This document shows, piece by piece, positions 53,101 to 61,627 of a stretch of DNA of 64,000 nt (position 1 is its first letter; every line of letters starts with the position of its first letter). Both the position numbers and the translations under genes were made by a program. This stretch comes from Geodermatophilus sp. DSM 45219 (lineage in GTDB: Bacteria; Actinomycetota; Actinomycetes; Mycobacteriales; Geodermatophilaceae), in contig NZ_FNIQ01000001.1 in NCBI RefSeq assembly GCF_900104025.1, positions 124,001-188,000 of the forward strand, read 5' to 3'. The notes under the pieces are model-generated. The model was not told where the DNA came from. It worked only from the letters and a program-made list of their open reading frames with translations, and did not search any database.

Positions 53101-54383
53101 TTGGTGGTCGGGGTGCGGACGGACTGACCGGTGATGCTGGCACCGACGTCCTAGCAGGCCACGATGGCGACGACGATTTGCAGGGTGGGGATGACAGCGA
53201 TGAACTCTTCGGAGGTCTCGGCCAGGACGCGCTAACCGGCGGTTCCGGAGACGACCGGCTGGACGGCGGTCCGACGGGGGACAGTGTTGATGGCGCCGAC
53301 GGATCCGATGCTTGCATCATGGCCGATGCTCGCACCCACCTGCTGGCTTGCGAGGACGTGCATACGAATACTGCTGTGGACACCACGGCAAGCTATGTCA
53401 CGGAGGCCGCGCCTGTTCGGATGGCAACCGATATCCTCGTGATTAGCGGAAGCGAGCTCGTGGCCGACAGCGCCAGCGCGACCGTGACGACAAACATCGT
53501 GCCCGAAGGAGGCGCTCGCCTCGTCACGCCCTCCGCCACCGGCACCGAGGCGACGGTTGAAATCGGCCTCGGCCTGCCACACGCGGAGTCGCTTGACGAC
53601 GCCCGTGTAGCCGCCGGAGGTACAGCCGTTTATGCGCATGACCAAGGCCTTTTCGATGTTGCCGTGCAAGCCATTGGAGGAAGTCTTCGTCTTGCGACGG
53701 TTATTTCATCCGCAGCTGCTCCCACTCGTTATGAGTATCCCGTCGCCCTGCCGCCGGGCGCCATCGTCCGATTCGACTCGGACGGGGAGGTTGTGATGTT
53801 CGCGGCAGATGGCACATTCGTGGGCGGCTTGGCTCAGCCGTGGGCGAAAAGCGCCGATGGTTTCGACGTGCCGACGCACTACGAGTTGGACGGTACTACC
53901 CTGACTCAAGTCGTTGATCACACAGCGCCTGGGGTTATCTACCCAGTGATCGCAGATCCCCACCTTGGAACGTATACGCGCTACGCAATCACCGCTGGGG
54001 GCGCTCCTGCTTCATCGAGCGGAGTCGCGGCGGCGGCGGACGTCATCAACTGTACGGTCAAGGCGCATAACCCCCATCCCTCAACGCATGCCCGCGGCGC
54101 TCGGGTCAATGCCGAGGTCAGGATCACATGCACCAAGCCCGTGGCGCGGATGTTTGCTGCTACGAGTCTCTATAGGGGAAACGGCTCCTTCTACCGCGCT
54201 GGCGATGCGAGCACTGTGTACGGGCGGAAGCAGTCGTCATGGTTCGCGAATGGGCCATGTGTAACGGACAGCTATTACATCCGAGGTCAGGTCGTCGTCA
54301 CCTTCCCGCCCGGTTACAAGCCTGATCGTCTGCAAACATCGGTGAAAAGCACGACGGCGTGGATCCACTGTGGAGTACGCTAG
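50130..54383 (+). CDS. Large secreted mosaic protein: DNRLRE domain, LGFP repeats, RTX repeats
   Basis: 1417 residues from the ATG at 50130 (GAGG upstream). A Sec signal lies at residues ~15-40 (RSLVLAAAVVAGL, then AVAA). About 345-520 is a DNRLRE-type beta domain (DTFVQSNIATTP; LLRFDV; VTWNNQPWIG). About 525-840 holds at least six LGFP repeats (RDKWASLGWENSTLGYPTT), as in mycolate-layer or wall-binding proteins; two are almost identical in DNA with a 156-base period (52041 and 52197). About 850-1055 holds RTX calcium-binding repeats (GGDGADTL). The C-terminal ~350 residues are unknown. Codon use loosens sharply after about 52340, suggesting the 3' part came from another source. Confidence 0.85.
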   Translation: MRAQHPVRRREVRPVRSRRSLVLAAAVVAGLTSAPVPAVAAPSETPATEQEAREAAHEQAPRLGDLGDDSRPPEVGTLADLSDPLPDDELGAALTEAGATGERVEIASQTTETSISYAQPDGTVQIESAAGPVRTQVGGEWVEVDTTLQLTEAGVQPLAVTGDITFSAGGAQPMAVLGDGEGTSISLRWPGELPEPELSGDTATYPDVLPGVDLVLTATRQGFTQHLVVNERPTDPAVIEALSALEFDLSTEGATVAEGAGGQLQVLDGAGAVVGTAAAPLMWDARNDARSGEPAALEPIELDLAAPSDPADDATLVLSPPAEFLTDPATVYPVVIDPTQALGALGDTFVQSNIATTPQGGSTELRSGTYDGGATRARGLLRFDVGGVKNRVVQSANLALFETYSGSCSPRWVDIRKAGDFDPNTVTWNNQPWIGWAVADLVGNANAAFGYSSACPARWVDFNLTGWTAHFADTRTNAGNVMALAVTASSETDTPSWKKFASGNAGSNVPLLTVTYDGSCDQYNGNTVCGAVRDKYYALGGPGGTLGLPTNSTAPLRDSGSFNHFQHGSIYFSPATGAHLIKGGTRDKWASLGWENSYLGFPTTDEICGLRNNGCFNHFQGGSIYGSPASGVHTIRGAIRDKWASLGWENSTLGYPTTDHTALTGGAFNHFQSGSIYWSASSGAHTVAGAIRDKWASLGWENSTLGYPTTDDTALTGGAFNHFQGGSIYWSDPTGAHTIRGWIRDKWAQLGWERSYLGYPIIDETAVSGGAYNDFSGGSIYSSVDSGAHALHGQFRDYWNALGATASTLGFPASDQYATDYGSRQDFPGGQIILTADSGGPRDCTITGSSNADQLIGTADDDIICALDGDDIVDGLEGADVILGEAGNDTLAGGLGADSLRGGSGHDFLLGDADSDVLEGEGGDDRLTGGLADDQLRGGAGADELTGGDGADTLLGEAEADTVSAGDGDDSADGGDGADILAGGAGADTILGGRGADGLTGDAGTDVLAGHDGDDDLQGGDDSDELFGGLGQDALTGGSGDDRLDGGPTGDSVDGADGSDACIMADARTHLLACEDVHTNTAVDTTASYVTEAAPVRMATDILVISGSELVADSASATVTTNIVPEGGARLVTPSATGTEATVEIGLGLPHAESLDDARVAAGGTAVYAHDQGLFDVAVQAIGGSLRLATVISSAAAPTRYEYPVALPPGAIVRFDSDGEVVMFAADGTFVGGLAQPWAKSADGFDVPTHYELDGTTLTQVVDHTAPGVIYPVIADPHLGTYTRYAITAGGAPASSSGVAAAADVINCTVKAHNPHPSTHARGARVNAEVRITCTKPVARMFAATSLYRGNGSFYRAGDASTVYGRKQSSWFANGPCVTDSYYIRGQVVVTFPPGYKPDRLQTSVKSTTAWIHCGVR

Positions 54384-54389
54384 GTCGCT

Positions 54390-55175
54390 ATGTTGGGCGG
54401 AGAGTTAGGCGAATCAATGGGGTCGATGGGGTCATCCGTGAGCGCGGCTAATGCAGATGAACTTGGCCTGGTACCGCTAACCGATTCGTCAGCTGAGTTT
54501 GGGTCGGTCTTCAGCATCATCCCCGGCGGTTATGACGCTTACGTACGGGTATTGCATCCGCCGGAGACGCCCGAAGGTGCATTGGAAACGTGGGAGGCGG
54601 TGGCTCGGCGCTCAGGTGCCGTCCCACACGCACTGATGCAATGGCACGCGATCTCGTCAAGCGCTCACGAGACGACGCTCGGACCACCGCAACTGGGCGG
54701 TATGCCAGCCTCCACATTGGCCGCGCTCATCGAGGTTTTGCAAACTGAATCAGTAGACACGGACTGTCAGGTTCTTGCTGCATACTGGGACGGATATGCG
54801 TGGCTCGGTCGACCTCCAGCTCTGGACTTAAGTAGCGTCACGAAGGGTCGTTCGGCCATTAAGCGCATCCCTCTCGCGGGGCCGAGTGTGGAACTTATTC
54901 CTAGTCGCAAATTCTACCTAGTGCAGGCGCCGCTGGGGGAATTGATGCATATTGGACACAGCGAGTCGGCCGACTGGTTCATTGCCGAGTCACCGAACCT
55001 TATATTTCCCACTGATAAGAAGTGGCTCGTATCGAGCGAGATTGACTTTGACTCAACGATCGTCGGATGCAGTAGTAGATTGGCGGATGCATTGCTCGCT
55101 CATCCCGATCTCGAAACGTGGCCGGTCGCAGGTGGAGACTCTTTGGCATTTGATGGCGATACTGTCAACTGCTGA
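54390..55175 (+). CDS. Unknown protein, possible partner or immunity protein of the large secreted protein
   Basis: 261 residues, starting 6 bases after the large secreted gene; an in-frame ATG at 54417 is an alternative start. No signal peptide. The pattern GYDAYVRVLHPPETPEGALETWEAVARRSG, then LAAYWDGYAWLG and DFDSTIVGCSSRLADALLAHPDLETWPV resembles a widespread actinobacterial family of unknown function. Base composition is lower in GC than the chromosome. The close spacing downstream of a large secreted mosaic fits a toxin-immunity layout, but no toxin domain is recognised, so this stays a guess. Confidence 0.65.
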   Translation: MLGGELGESMGSMGSSVSAANADELGLVPLTDSSAEFGSVFSIIPGGYDAYVRVLHPPETPEGALETWEAVARRSGAVPHALMQWHAISSSAHETTLGPPQLGGMPASTLAALIEVLQTESVDTDCQVLAAYWDGYAWLGRPPALDLSSVTKGRSAIKRIPLAGPSVELIPSRKFYLVQAPLGELMHIGHSESADWFIAESPNLIFPTDKKWLVSSEIDFDSTIVGCSSRLADALLAHPDLETWPVAGGDSLAFDGDTVNC

Positions 55176-55430
55176 ATTGTTATGGCACTAAGGTCGCTCT
55201 GGCGGATGCGCGATCTAGTGCGCTGAACCTATGGGGCGGCGGATGGACGTTCAGGGGTCGATGAACACCCACTGAGGTTTTCTCTACGGTTCGATTGCTC
55301 GACGGTGGGTTAGTACGAGTGCTGCCTTACAGGTCAGGAGACCTTCGTATTGCAGAAGCAACTCAATGTATCATGCGCAGTGAAAGCCTTGGGCTAATTG
55401 ATGGCGTCGCTGGTCGCAGCCGGGGTACGG

Positions 55431-55631
55431 CTACAGATGGCTCTTCAACGTCTTGAGGATTCCGGTCCAGCGGAGCTCAGGCGTGTGACCGCCAACGAAT
55501 GGCCCCAGCTTGTCCTGGTGTTCGCTCAGGCACTTCAGCATGTCCAGGCTCGCAACGGACATCCGCCCGCCCTGGACGTACTCACCTTGGTTCGTGACCC
55601 AGTACTCCGTCATGCCTTCCTTGAAGAGCAT
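55431..55631 (-). CDS. Small unknown protein downstream of the Cys-rich gene
   Basis: 66 residues (MLFKEGMTEYWVTNQGEYVQ...). It starts 15 bases after the stop of the Cys-rich protein gene on the same strand, so it may be a second gene of a pair or a piece detached from it by a stop mutation. No family is recognised. Codon use is weak. Confidence 0.4.
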   Translation of the reverse strand: MLFKEGMTEYWVTNQGEYVQGGRMSVASLDMLKCLSEHQDKLGPFVGGHTPELRWTGILKTLKSHL

Positions 55632-55646
55632 CCAGCCGCGACGTCG

Positions 55647-56201
55647 CTAGTGGTCGATCAAGTGGCGAGAGCCAGCTTTGTAGATCTTGTACCGCGTCGA
55701 GCCTCGATTGCCCCGGCGGCACAGCTCGTCGAGCACCTCCCGCACCTGGCGACGGGCCTGCGTCTCGACAGCGATTTCAGCCGCCTCCTTCTCTTCTGCG
55801 GCTTTCCGCTCGGCGTTCCAGTGGGCGTAGAACGCCCGCTGCCTCTCCCACTCGGCTCGGGCGTCGGCGGCTACCTTCGCCTCGAACTTCACCTCGTAGT
55901 GCTCGTCGCAGAGCCTTTGTGCGTCCCAGAGACCGCTGTGGCTGCCGCAGACGGGCCGCTGGCACTCAGAGCAGTAGCCGATCGCCCCTGTGTTGCACCG
56001 GCACAGGCCCAGGTTCGCCGGTGTGGTTGACGCCTCGACGTAGCGCTGGCCGCAGACCCGAGTGTCGTATAGGACCGGCGGGCCGGAGCCGGGGCGCTGG
56101 AACCCGGGTCCCTCTCGCTCGATGGTGATCTTCGAGTCGCAGCGCCAGTAGCCGGGTGAGATCTCGGTCCTCGTCGTGCCATGACACGTCGGACAAGCCA
56201 T
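55647..56201 (-). CDS. Cys-rich zinc-ribbon protein with helical tail
   Basis: 184 residues. At least three metal-binding knuckles are visible: MACPTCHG, GLCRCNTGAIGYCSEC and RPVCGSH, with a later RLCDEHY. A charged helix (KVAADARAEWERQRAFYAHWNAERKAAEEKEAAEI) fills the second half. No family is recognised. Zinc binding is likely; partner unknown. The gene lies in low-density accessory DNA between the mosaic protein operon and Lsr2. Confidence 0.6.
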   Translation of the reverse strand: MACPTCHGTTRTEISPGYWRCDSKITIEREGPGFQRPGSGPPVLYDTRVCGQRYVEASTTPANLGLCRCNTGAIGYCSECQRPVCGSHSGLWDAQRLCDEHYEVKFEAKVAADARAEWERQRAFYAHWNAERKAAEEKEAAEIAVETQARRQVREVLDELCRRGNRGSTRYKIYKAGSRHLIDH

Positions 56202-56467
56202 GGCTGGATGTTGCCAGTCAAGCAGCCGTTACGAGTAGGCACGGGCGATCGGCGCAGCCGGCTCGCTGACCGGGTGGGGAGCGACAACTAGGGCCGCCGG
56301 GCTACTGCTCGGGGGCGATAACCCGGCGGGCCAGTCCGCACAGAGTCCGCAGATTGTCCACAGAACGGCCACAACGAGCCATCGTCAGCCCACCGCCTTC
56401 GACACCGATAAACGCAGGTCACAGCCACACCCAGGGCCGTCCTAGCAGGTCAGCGGAACGTGCCGAG

Positions 56468-56922
56468 ATGATGTCCGGGATCATGTACATCGAGTCCAGG
56501 GCCGGTGGGCAGTCCGGGCTGGCGCGCATCGGGCGGGAGCGCTTCTCCAAGAGTCGGCGGACTCTGTACTACGGCGATCAGCAGCTGCGTCGCCCACCTA
56601 CAGGCGGTACAAGGCCAATCACTATGACGTGGCCACCGGCGAGGAATACTGGGTCTCGGGGCCGATGACTGACGGCAAGGACCGTCTGTACGGTGAGCGG
56701 ATACCGGTGTACGTCGATAAGGACGTGCGCGTCGAGTACTGGAGCCAGATTCGCGGCTCCCGCACCGGGCGCAGGAAGCCGACGCCAGCCGCGGACTGGC
56801 CGCCGCCCGCAGTTGGTGGACTGAGCGGCTCTGCTGCTTCCCAGATCGTGGAGCGAGATCGGATCCGCTCCACGATCTCGGAAGTGCCAGACTCCTCGCA
56901 ATTACCTAAAGTGAGTCATTGA
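56468..56922 (+). pseudogene. Frameshifted small conserved protein gene
   Basis: The first frame reads MMSGIMYIESRAGGQSGL, then ARIGRERFSKSRRTLYYGDQ, which is the start of a common small protein family. The frame then breaks between about 56590 and 56608; another frame carries on with RYKANHYDVATGEEYWVSGP and ends with DKDVRVEYWSQIRG, the normal end of that family. The two parts together are the expected length, so this is one gene disabled by a small indel. The function of the family is not known. Confidence 0.65.
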
Positions 56923-56972
56923 TCACGGTTGTCACGTTGACAAGCGGAAAAGCCGCTTGAACCCTTGCAGGC

Positions 56973-57305
56973 ATGGCTACCAAAACCGAGGTCCGGCTGA
57001 TCGACGACCTGACCGGCGAAGCCGCCGACACGACCGTAAAGTTCGCCCTCGACGGCACGGACTACGAACTGGACCTATCCGACAAGAACGCCGGCGAGAT
57101 GCGTGAGACGTTCGCGAAGTACGTCATCGCGGCCCGAAAGGTGGCTGGCGGGGGTCGTCGCGGTGGTCGCGCTTCCAAGCCGACATTCGCCGAGGTGGAC
57201 CCTGCTGCAGTCCGGGCGTGGGCCGCTGCGCAGGGCGTAGCTGTCTCGTCCCGTGGACGCATCAGCAAGGACGTGATCGAGAAGTACCGCGCCGCCGGCA
57301 ACTGA
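56973..57305 (+). CDS. lsr2: Lsr2 family nucleoid-associated silencer
   Basis: 110 residues, ATG start. N-terminal dimerisation part VRLIDDLTGEAADTTVKFALDGTDYELDLS and C-terminal DNA-binding part with the RGR clamp (SSRGRISKDVIEKYRAAGN). Lsr2 binds AT-rich DNA in the minor groove and silences foreign genes in actinobacteria. The linker is Arg/Gly-rich. Its place in the accessory region suggests an element-borne copy in addition to a core one, which is not in the window. Confidence 0.9.
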   Translation: MATKTEVRLIDDLTGEAADTTVKFALDGTDYELDLSDKNAGEMRETFAKYVIAARKVAGGGRRGGRASKPTFAEVDPAAVRAWAAAQGVAVSSRGRISKDVIEKYRAAGN

Positions 57306-57403
57306 CTGCTCATGACTGAGTAGTAGGAGCGTCACGAGAGCATCAGTGGAGCCGCGATGCTGAGTCCGGGTTGCGCGGTCACCGTCGTGACGCGCGGGCG
57401 GAA

Positions 57404-57880
57404 TCAGTAGTTGCGGCACCTCACCGCTGCCTCGAAACTGCGATGCTGGATTGGGCAGGAGCCGTGCCGATGTCCCGATGCCGGGGCCCCTGCTGGTCGA
57501 CTCGGTGGCTGGGAGGGTGCTGGCCGATCCGCGTAGTCGGTCACAGCCCTGGCTGGGGACTCGGCGTGCATCGCTTCATCGGGCTGCTCTTCGGTGAGCG
57601 CCGATGCGATGTCGCGAGGGAGCAGCTGCAGCACCTCGTTGTGCGAGATGATGCCGTCGTCCTCAGGGATAGGCGGTGTGCGCGGCGCCGCGGGAAGCGA
57701 CACCGTTGCGTCGTTTCGGCGGTTCTTTGTGATCAGGTAGATGGGGACGGTCACGACGGCGCCGATGGCAAGGATGGTCAAGGGGACGACGAGCAACTTC
57801 ACGACCTGGATCACCACGCCGAGAATCAGCAGAAGCCCGAAGACAGCGCCCAGGCCCACGCGGTGTGGTCTATTGCTCAT
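57404..57880 (-). CDS. Hypothetical membrane protein
   Basis: 158 residues with two hydrophobic segments (GAVFGLLLILGVVIQVVKLLVV and TILAIGAVVTVPIYLI, residues ~10-50), then a polar Pro-rich tail of ~100 residues. No family is recognised. It lies directly downstream (53 bases) of the HNH/excalibur gene on the same strand and may be its operon partner. Confidence 0.55.
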   Translation of the reverse strand: MSNRPHRVGLGAVFGLLLILGVVIQVVKLLVVPLTILAIGAVVTVPIYLITKNRRNDATVSLPAAPRTPPIPEDDGIISHNEVLQLLPRDIASALTEEQPDEAMHAESPARAVTDYADRPAPSQPPSRPAGAPASGHRHGSCPIQHRSFEAAVRCRNY

Positions 57881-57933
57881 CTCAGTCCTTCCTGGGGCCA
57901 GTAGCTATGAGCATGGCAGTCGTTGGTGCGACG

Positions 57934-59886
57934 TCATGCGTCACAGGCGGTTCCGTCCTTGTCGCGGTCGAGGGCGGAGCGGTATCCGGGTTCCCCGATC
58001 CGGAGTGGGGCGGCCCCGGCGGCGCGGGCGGCGTCGCAGTTGGCGTAGTAGACGCTCGACTCCGGCACGGGAGCAGGCTCCGGTGCCGGTGCCGGTGCCG
58101 GTGCCGGTGCCGGTGCCGGTGCCGGTGCCGGTGCGGGTGCAGGGGCTGGAGCGGGGGCGGGGGCGGGGATAGGCACCCGCCGTGGGTCGGGGTCCGGCGG
58201 ATCGACCGGCACGGGCACCAGTACGGGCCCGGGATCCGGCGTCGGTGAGGGCGTGGGCTCCTCCTCGGGCAGGTCGACGACCACACCAGCCGGCAGCGGC
58301 TCGTTGGGGCAGCTGGCGAGCACGGTGGCGATGGCGTTCTTCTCGGCTTGGGTCATCCACAGGTCGTAGGTGGCCTTCACCGCGACCTGCCGGGCGACGT
58401 AGGGGCAGCGGTAAGAGCGGTTGGGGGGCAGCCAGGTGGCGGCGTCCCCGTCGCCCTTCTGACTGTTGAGCGGGCCGTCGACGGCAAGCAGGTTGAGCGG
58501 GTCGTTGCCGAATCGGGTGCGCTTGGCGGTGTCCCAGCCCTGGGCGCCTTTCTGCCAGGCGTCCGACAGCGCGACGACGTGGTCGATCTGCACGTCGTCG
58601 CTGGTGTCCTGGCCACGGGTGAAGGCGATGCTGCGCCCGGAGTAGGGGTCGGCCAGGGTGCCGGTGAGCACGACGCAGTTGCGGGTGCCGGGCTTGAAGG
58701 TCTCGCCGGTGAGGTCGCGGGCGAGGATGTCGTTGCGGGTGTCGCAGCCGTTGCGGTCGACGTCGACCCAGCCGTCGCCGAACAGGTCGCGGTCGTAGCC
58801 GGTCCGCGGCGCCCGGCCTTGGACCTCGACCGCGGCGAGGGCGGCCAGGGCGGTCGTCGGCTCGGCCGACTCCACCGCGGCCTGCGCGGCGTCGTTGGAG
58901 AGCAGACCGGTGGCCGGGTCGACGCCGGTGTTGGGGCGCTCGCTGGTCTCGGCCTGGGCGAGGGACGCCTCGGCGGCGGCGATGGCCGCCTCCGACGGCG
59001 TGGAGGGACCGGCCGCCTGCGTCGGCTGCGGTGCTGCGCCCTGCTGAGCGGAGGGAACTGTGGTCGTCGGGGCCAGCGCACCGCCGACGACCATGAGCGC
59101 CAGGCCACCGGCGGCGACGGCGGTGCCGACACCGCGCGAGGCGATGCGGGCCCAGCGGGCGCGTCCGCGGATGAGGGCGACGACACCCACGGCCAGGGCG
59201 GCGAGCCCGGCCAGGCCGAGCACGGGGCCGAGCGCTCCTGCGGCCGTGACCACGACCAGGAGGAGTGCCGCTCCGATCGCGGCGATGACCAGCTTGCGTC
59301 GCCGGGGGGATGGCTCCGGTGCTGCAGCCGGAGCGCGCCATGTCGACGAGCCGGCCACGGGTGCTCCAGCCGGCGAGGGGGACGGGAGGTGGTCGGCCGC
59401 CGGCTGCGTTTCCCAGGGTGGCCGCGGTCTTCCCCTTGGCGTCGACGCCTGTGCCTTCACAGACGTTTTGGGGCTGTCGGGAGGGACGATGTCGAGCCGC
59501 CGGGCCTCAGCACGGGGGGTCTCGGCGGGGTCCTGCCCGCCCGTTGCGGCCCAGCCGGCGACCGCGTCGAGGACCTTGTTCCCGACGCTGCCGAGGGGAA
59601 ACTGAGCGTCCCGGTTGGTCACCACAGCCCCCGGCAGGGACGCGGCGAACGGGCGCACCTGTTTGCCGTTGGCGATGAGCCGGTTGCCCTCGAGGTAGAG
59701 GGTCACCGGGATGCCGGGCGGCTGCGCGTCGAGGACCAGCCGGAGGTATTTGGCCTGACCGCTGCCGCCGGGCGGGATGAGCCGGTATCCCAGCTGCTGC
59801 GCCCGTTCGGCGGTCTGGCGCATGAGGGTGTCGCCGGTCTTGCTCTCGTGGTGCGCAAAGATCGCGGCAACAGCCGGCTCGAACAC
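57934..59886 (-). CDS. Membrane protein with GmrSD-type HNH (DUF1524) nuclease and excalibur domains
   Basis: 650 residues from a GTG at 59886, immediately after a stop; an ATG at 59823 is possible. The N-terminal ~110 residues are an unknown soluble domain. Three membrane helices lie at ~198-272. The DUF1524 HNH region is plain: DVQIDHVVALSDAWQKGAQGW with NDPLNLLAVDGPLNSQKGD and WLPPNRSYRCPYVA. A Pro-Ala repeat (encoded by eight GGTGCC units at 58082-58129) links to a C-terminal excalibur calcium-binding domain, SVYYANCDAARAAG...DKDGTACDA. Topology would place the nuclease outside or inside depending on helix count. Such nucleases may act on entering DNA. Confidence 0.82.
   Translation of the reverse strand: MFEPAVAAIFAHHESKTGDTLMRQTAERAQQLGYRLIPPGGSGQAKYLRLVLDAQPPGIPVTLYLEGNRLIANGKQVRPFAASLPGAVVTNRDAQFPLGSVGNKVLDAVAGWAATGGQDPAETPRAEARRLDIVPPDSPKTSVKAQASTPRGRPRPPWETQPAADHLPSPSPAGAPVAGSSTWRAPAAAPEPSPRRRKLVIAAIGAALLLVVVTAAGALGPVLGLAGLAALAVGVVALIRGRARWARIASRGVGTAVAAGGLALMVVGGALAPTTTVPSAQQGAAPQPTQAAGPSTPSEAAIAAAEASLAQAETSERPNTGVDPATGLLSNDAAQAAVESAEPTTALAALAAVEVQGRAPRTGYDRDLFGDGWVDVDRNGCDTRNDILARDLTGETFKPGTRNCVVLTGTLADPYSGRSIAFTRGQDTSDDVQIDHVVALSDAWQKGAQGWDTAKRTRFGNDPLNLLAVDGPLNSQKGDGDAATWLPPNRSYRCPYVARQVAVKATYDLWMTQAEKNAIATVLASCPNEPLPAGVVVDLPEEEPTPSPTPDPGPVLVPVPVDPPDPDPRRVPIPAPAPAPAPAPAPAPAPAPAPAPAPAPAPEPAPVPESSVYYANCDAARAAGAAPLRIGEPGYRSALDRDKDGTACDA
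58082..58135. repeat. Hexanucleotide repeat GGTGCC, eight units
   Basis: Eight perfect tandem copies of GGTGCC followed by a changed unit, encoding the Pro-Ala linker of the HNH/excalibur protein. Slippage would change linker length without shifting the frame. Confidence 0.85.
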
Positions 59887-60253
59887 TTAGGTACGCCCCG
59901 TTCACCCATGGCTGGGCGGCCCGCCCCGTTCGGTCCAGAGATTCCCAGCCAGGCCATGGAAGTGTGACCGACGATGCCGTCGCGTGGAAGCCCGTGCTCG
60001 GCGCTCTTGTCCTCGCGCGTCCTAGCTTTCGCCTCAGCAGTCAAGCCCGGTAGCGGGCAGGAGCCATCGGGCCGGGCGCCTCTGCGTCCGGCCGTAGGGT
60101 GCAGCGCGGTGGTCGGGTCCGGCGGTGGGGCCAGGTTCGGCAGGCTGATCAGACGCCATCGAGCGGCTGGCTTTCGTGTGCGCCGTAGGCGGCCCCAGGG
60201 CGAGCGGGCGGCAAGCTAGGTTGCGCCGTGGTGCGGCATAGCTGTCGCAGCCG
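59887..60253. other. Non-coding stretch 3' of the IS110-type transposase
   Basis: 367 bases between the HNH/excalibur gene start and the transposase stop. No gene is seen. It should contain one end of the insertion sequence and, if the element is of the IS1111-like subgroup, could encode its guide (bridge) RNA. GC-rich paired segments occur around 60090-60200. Ends were not defined. Confidence 0.4.
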
Positions 60254-61489
60254 TCACCGCTCGCTCTGGTGCCGGGCTCGACGGTAGCGCTGTTCGTCGA
60301 AGGGTTGTTGGGTCCGCAGCAGCGTGTAGGCCAGCCGGCAGGCGTGGCGGGCGAGGGCGACCCGGGCCTGGATCGGGCGCATGCCTCGGGCGCGCAGCTC
60401 GTCGTGGCGCTCGATGAAGACACCGCAGTGCTGGGAGAGGCCCCAGGCCAGGTTCATCAGGGCGTCGCGGTGTTCGGGCAGCCCCTGGCGGGAGATGCGG
60501 CCGCGTCGATGAAGGCTGGCCGACTGGTAGCTGGCCGGGGCCAGGCCGGTGGCCGAGTAGCGATGCTCGGCGCTGGGAAAGCGGGCGATGGGCAGGCTGA
60601 ACGCGGCAAACGCGGCTGCCCGGCTGGTGGCCACGCCGGGCAGCGTGGTCAGGATCTGCCCGTCGGTGCCGGCCAGCAGGCCGGTGAGGTCGCCGTCGAC
60701 GGCGGTGATGTCGGCGGCCAGCGCCCGCCAGCGGGCCAGGCCGCGGCCCAGCCGGGCGGCCCTGGCCGGCGCGTCGGCCGGCGGCCGCAGGCAGCTCCGC
60801 CACCGGTCGACCCAAAACTGCGCCTCCGAGTCGAGGACCCGGCCAGGCGCCCGCGAGCGCAGCGACCGGACCGAGGGTGGTCGACCGACGAAGGCGACCG
60901 CGCAGTCCAACACCGCCTGCCCGATGACGCCCTCCAGCTTCAGCGCCCGGCCGTGCCCGACCGGCGCGGACAGTCCCGGGCACAGGGCATGCAGCTGGTC
61001 GTGCAGCCGCTGCTGAGCGACCTTGCGTTCGGCGACCAGGCCCCGGCGGTGACGCACCGCGGCGGCCAGAGCGTCATCGACCCGATCGGTGACGACCCGC
61101 CCTTGCCCCTGGCGGGCCAGGTAGGTCAGCGCGGCGCAGTCCCGGTCGTCGGTCTTGAACCGGCGAGAGCCCAGCTGCGCGCGGGCGGCGGTGGTCTCCG
61201 ACGGCGCGAACAGCCGCACCGACCCAGGAAACCGCTGGTCAAGCTCGCGGACCCAGACCTGATGCAGACCTCCGGTCGCCTCGATGGCGAACACCGGGTT
61301 GCTTCCATCCGAATGCTCGAGAACCAGCCGCTGCAGTGCTTCCAGGCCGGGACGAAGCACCGGCAAAGACAGCGGCTCAACGACCATTCCGGCCGCACTG
61401 GAGCTCAGCCACACCCGGTTGCTGACCTTGCCCGGATCGATTGCGATCACCAGCGTCGACGCCGGCAACGCCTCATGCAGCAGTCCCAC
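60254..61489 (-). mobile_element. IS110-family transposase
   Basis: 411 residues, GTG start behind GGGAGG. The DEDD (RuvC-like) N-terminal domain shows AIDPGKVSNRVWL with the first Asp, VFAIEATGGLH and KTDDRDCAAL. The C-terminal Transposase_20 domain has LTTLPGVATSRAAAFAAF and GRISRQGLPEHRDALMNLAW with the catalytic Ser region (YQSASLHRRG). The reading frame is full length, so the enzyme may be active. IS110 elements use a structured bridge RNA encoded in their own flanks. The space to the next gene on the start side is only about 125 bases. Confidence 0.92.
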
Positions 61490-61627
61490 AACGGCCTCCC
61501 GCCCTCCACAGCAACGTCAGGACGACGCTTCCGCAGAGGGCGGGTCAACGGCTATCAGCTGTCGCTCTCGCATTTGGCTGATGGCCCTGCGACTGAGTGT
61601 CGTGCATTCTGCTCAGGAGTCACGGGG

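Noticed and set aside
55176-55430. Insertion sequence end after the 261-residue gene
   Set aside because: The segment near 55258-55300 is reminiscent of IS ends, but no transposase or matching inverted end was found.
58082-58135. CRISPR-like array
   Set aside because: It is a 6-base tandem repeat without spacers and lies inside a coding linker.
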